Shown piece after piece: positions 5,427 to 6,427 of a stretch of DNA of 6,427 bases (positions within the stretch are counted from its first letter, which is position 1; every line of letters starts with the position of its first letter). The position numbers and the translations under genes are program-made. This stretch comes from Actinoplanes liguriensis (GTDB taxonomy: Bacteria; Actinomycetota; Actinomycetes; Mycobacteriales; Micromonosporaceae): assembly GCA_000715855.1 (NCBI GenBank), contig KL571331.1, positions 9,185 through 15,611 on the forward strand, written 5' to 3'. The notes under the pieces were generated by a model. The model was not told the DNA's origin, ran no database searches, and saw only the letters and a program-made list of their open reading frames with translations.

Positions 5427-6427
5427 TCAGCCGAAGTGGACGGCGAACGTCTTGACCTTGGTATAGAACCGCAACGCCTCGGCGCCCTGCTCCTTGAAAG
5501 CCGAGCCGGAGTCGCGAAAGCCACCGAACGGCTGATGCACGTCCCAGCCGCTCGTCGTGGTGTTGACGGCGATCTGTCCACAGTCGGCCTCGGCGATGAA
5601 GCGGTTCGCCGCCGCGAGGCTGTCCGTGAAGACGGCCGCGGCGAGCCCGAACCGTGAGTCGTTGACCGCCTCGATCGCCTCATCAAGACCATCGATTTCC
5701 CGTACGGCGATGACCGGCCCGAAGACCTCCTCGCGCCACACGTCCATCTCGGGGGTGACGTCCAGCAGGATCGTCGGCTCGACGCCGCAGCCGAACCCCG
5801 GCGCCTCCCCGCCGCCCAGCTCGATCCGGGCGCCCTGCTTGACCGCGCCGGCGATGTGCCCGAGCACGCTGCCCTGGTGCGATTTGCTGACCAGTTGGCC
5901 GGTCGTCAGCGCGGCGACCTTCGCCCGCAGCAGCGGCAGGAACTCCGAGTAGACCGCGCGGTCGACGAGCACCCGGCTGGTCGCCGTGCAGCGCTGCCCG
6001 GACTGGCCGAACGACGCCGCGACGACGCCGGTGGCGGCCTGCTCCAGGTTGGCGTCCGCCAGCACGACCGACGCGTTCTTGCCGCCGAGCTCGGACTGGA
6101 AGCGCACGCCGCGCGCCGCGAGCCGCACCCGTAGCGCCTCGCCGACCTCGTTGCCGCCGGTGAACGTGACCGCCGCGATCCGCGGGTCGTCGAGCAGCGC
6201 GTCGGAGATCTCCGCCGTACGGCCGGTGACGACGTTGACCACGCCGGCCGGGACGCCCGCGTCGTGCAGCGCCCGGGCGAGGTGCAACGCCGAGGTGGGC
6301 GTCTCGCCGGCCGGTTTGAGCACAACCGCGTTGCCGGCCGCGAGAGCCGGGGCGAGCTTGCGGGCCGGGGTGATCATCGGGTCGTTCCAGGGGGCGATCG
6401 CGAGGACCACGCCGAGCGGCTCCCGCC
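5427..6427 (-). CDS. Aldehyde dehydrogenase (NAD(P)+), 5' truncated
   Basis: The visible 332 residues are the C-terminal two-thirds of a classical aldehyde dehydrogenase; the frame runs open to the window edge, so roughly 130-150 N-terminal residues are missing. The GTG at 6410 is not a start, because the conserved REPLGVVLAIAPWNDP block spans it. Positions in the fragment are: cofactor-binding Lys37 in VVLKPAGETP, FTGGNEVG (88-95; the usual motif is FTGS), catalytic Glu112 in ELGGKN, nucleophile Cys146 in GQRCTATSR (codon 5990-5988) and cofactor-binding Glu233 in EEVFGPV. The C terminus has QPFGGFRDSG and KEQGAEALRFYTKVKT. The QRCTA-SR and FYT-KT segments recall the 2-oxoglutaric-semialdehyde dehydrogenase branch, by eye only. 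It is the first visible gene of the operon, 32 nt ahead of the LhgO start. The likely role is to oxidise the aldehyde formed by the ThDP decarboxylase to an acid. The precise substrate is not assignable. Confidence 0.9.
   Translation of the reverse strand, partial: REPLGVVLAIAPWNDPMITPARKLAPALAAGNAVVLKPAGETPTSALHLARALHDAGVPAGVVNVVTGRTAEISDALLDDPRIAAVTFTGGNEVGEALRVRLAARGVRFQSELGGKNASVVLADANLEQAATGVVAASFGQSGQRCTATSRVLVDRAVYSEFLPLLRAKVAALTTGQLVSKSHQGSVLGHIAGAVKQGARIELGGGEAPGFGCGVEPTILLDVTPEMDVWREEVFGPVIAVREIDGLDEAIEAVNDSRFGLAAAVFTDSLAAANRFIAEADCGQIAVNTTTSGWDVHQPFGGFRDSGSAFKEQGAEALRFYTKVKTFAVHFG

Noticed and set aside
4300..5466. Plus-strand open frame (388 codons) opposite LhgO
   Set aside because: Pure antisense shadow; LhgO on the other strand has uninterrupted family motifs throughout.
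5574..5582. A third DnaA-box-like 9-mer, CTGTCCACA
   Set aside because: It is isolated inside the aldehyde dehydrogenase coding sequence, 5 kb from the pair at 438-463, and is a degenerate match; most likely coincidence.

Overview
The window looks like chromosome from a high-G+C, motile actinobacterium. The base composition is strongly GC-biased, with long GC-driven antisense reading frames. The chemoreceptor tail at the left end implies flagellar motility, and the protein sequences have an actinobacterial flavour. An Actinoplanes-like member of the Micromonosporaceae is a reasonable guess, but it is inference only.

Layout. Positions 1-224 (+) hold the last 73 residues of a methyl-accepting chemotaxis protein, followed by a strong intrinsic terminator at 273-310. 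Positions 225-469 are a gene-free convergent spacer that also carries two DnaA-box-like 9-mers at 438-446 and 455-463. From 470 to the right edge everything is on the minus strand. In order of transcription (right to left) the genes are: aldehyde dehydrogenase (5' end outside the window), L-2-hydroxyglutarate oxidase-like FAD enzyme (LhgO family), a 111-nt spacer with unusual inverted repeats, a TIM-barrel amidohydrolase/lactonase-like protein, a ThDP-dependent 2-oxo-acid decarboxylase-like enzyme, and an Ldh_2-family NAD(P)-dependent 2-hydroxyacid (malate/lactate-type) dehydrogenase. Gaps between genes are 29-32, 111, 1 and 10 nt, so this is very probably one operon, possibly with an internal control point in the 111-nt spacer. 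Its promoter is not in the window.

How the genes may work together (inference). The set reads as a catabolic module. The amidohydrolase-fold enzyme would open a ring, lactone or amide, or decarboxylate a carboxylate. The two different 2-hydroxyacid dehydrogenases (one flavin-linked, one nicotinamide-linked) would give a 2-oxo acid. The ThDP enzyme would decarboxylate this to an aldehyde, and the aldehyde dehydrogenase would oxidise the aldehyde to an acid. This is the logic of the mandelate pathway (hydroxyacid, keto acid, aldehyde, acid) with different dehydrogenases. A specific version would be 2-hydroxyglutarate to 2-oxoglutarate to succinic semialdehyde to succinate. The true substrate cannot be read from the sequence. 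No transporter, regulator, RNA gene, mobile element or CRISPR array is visible.
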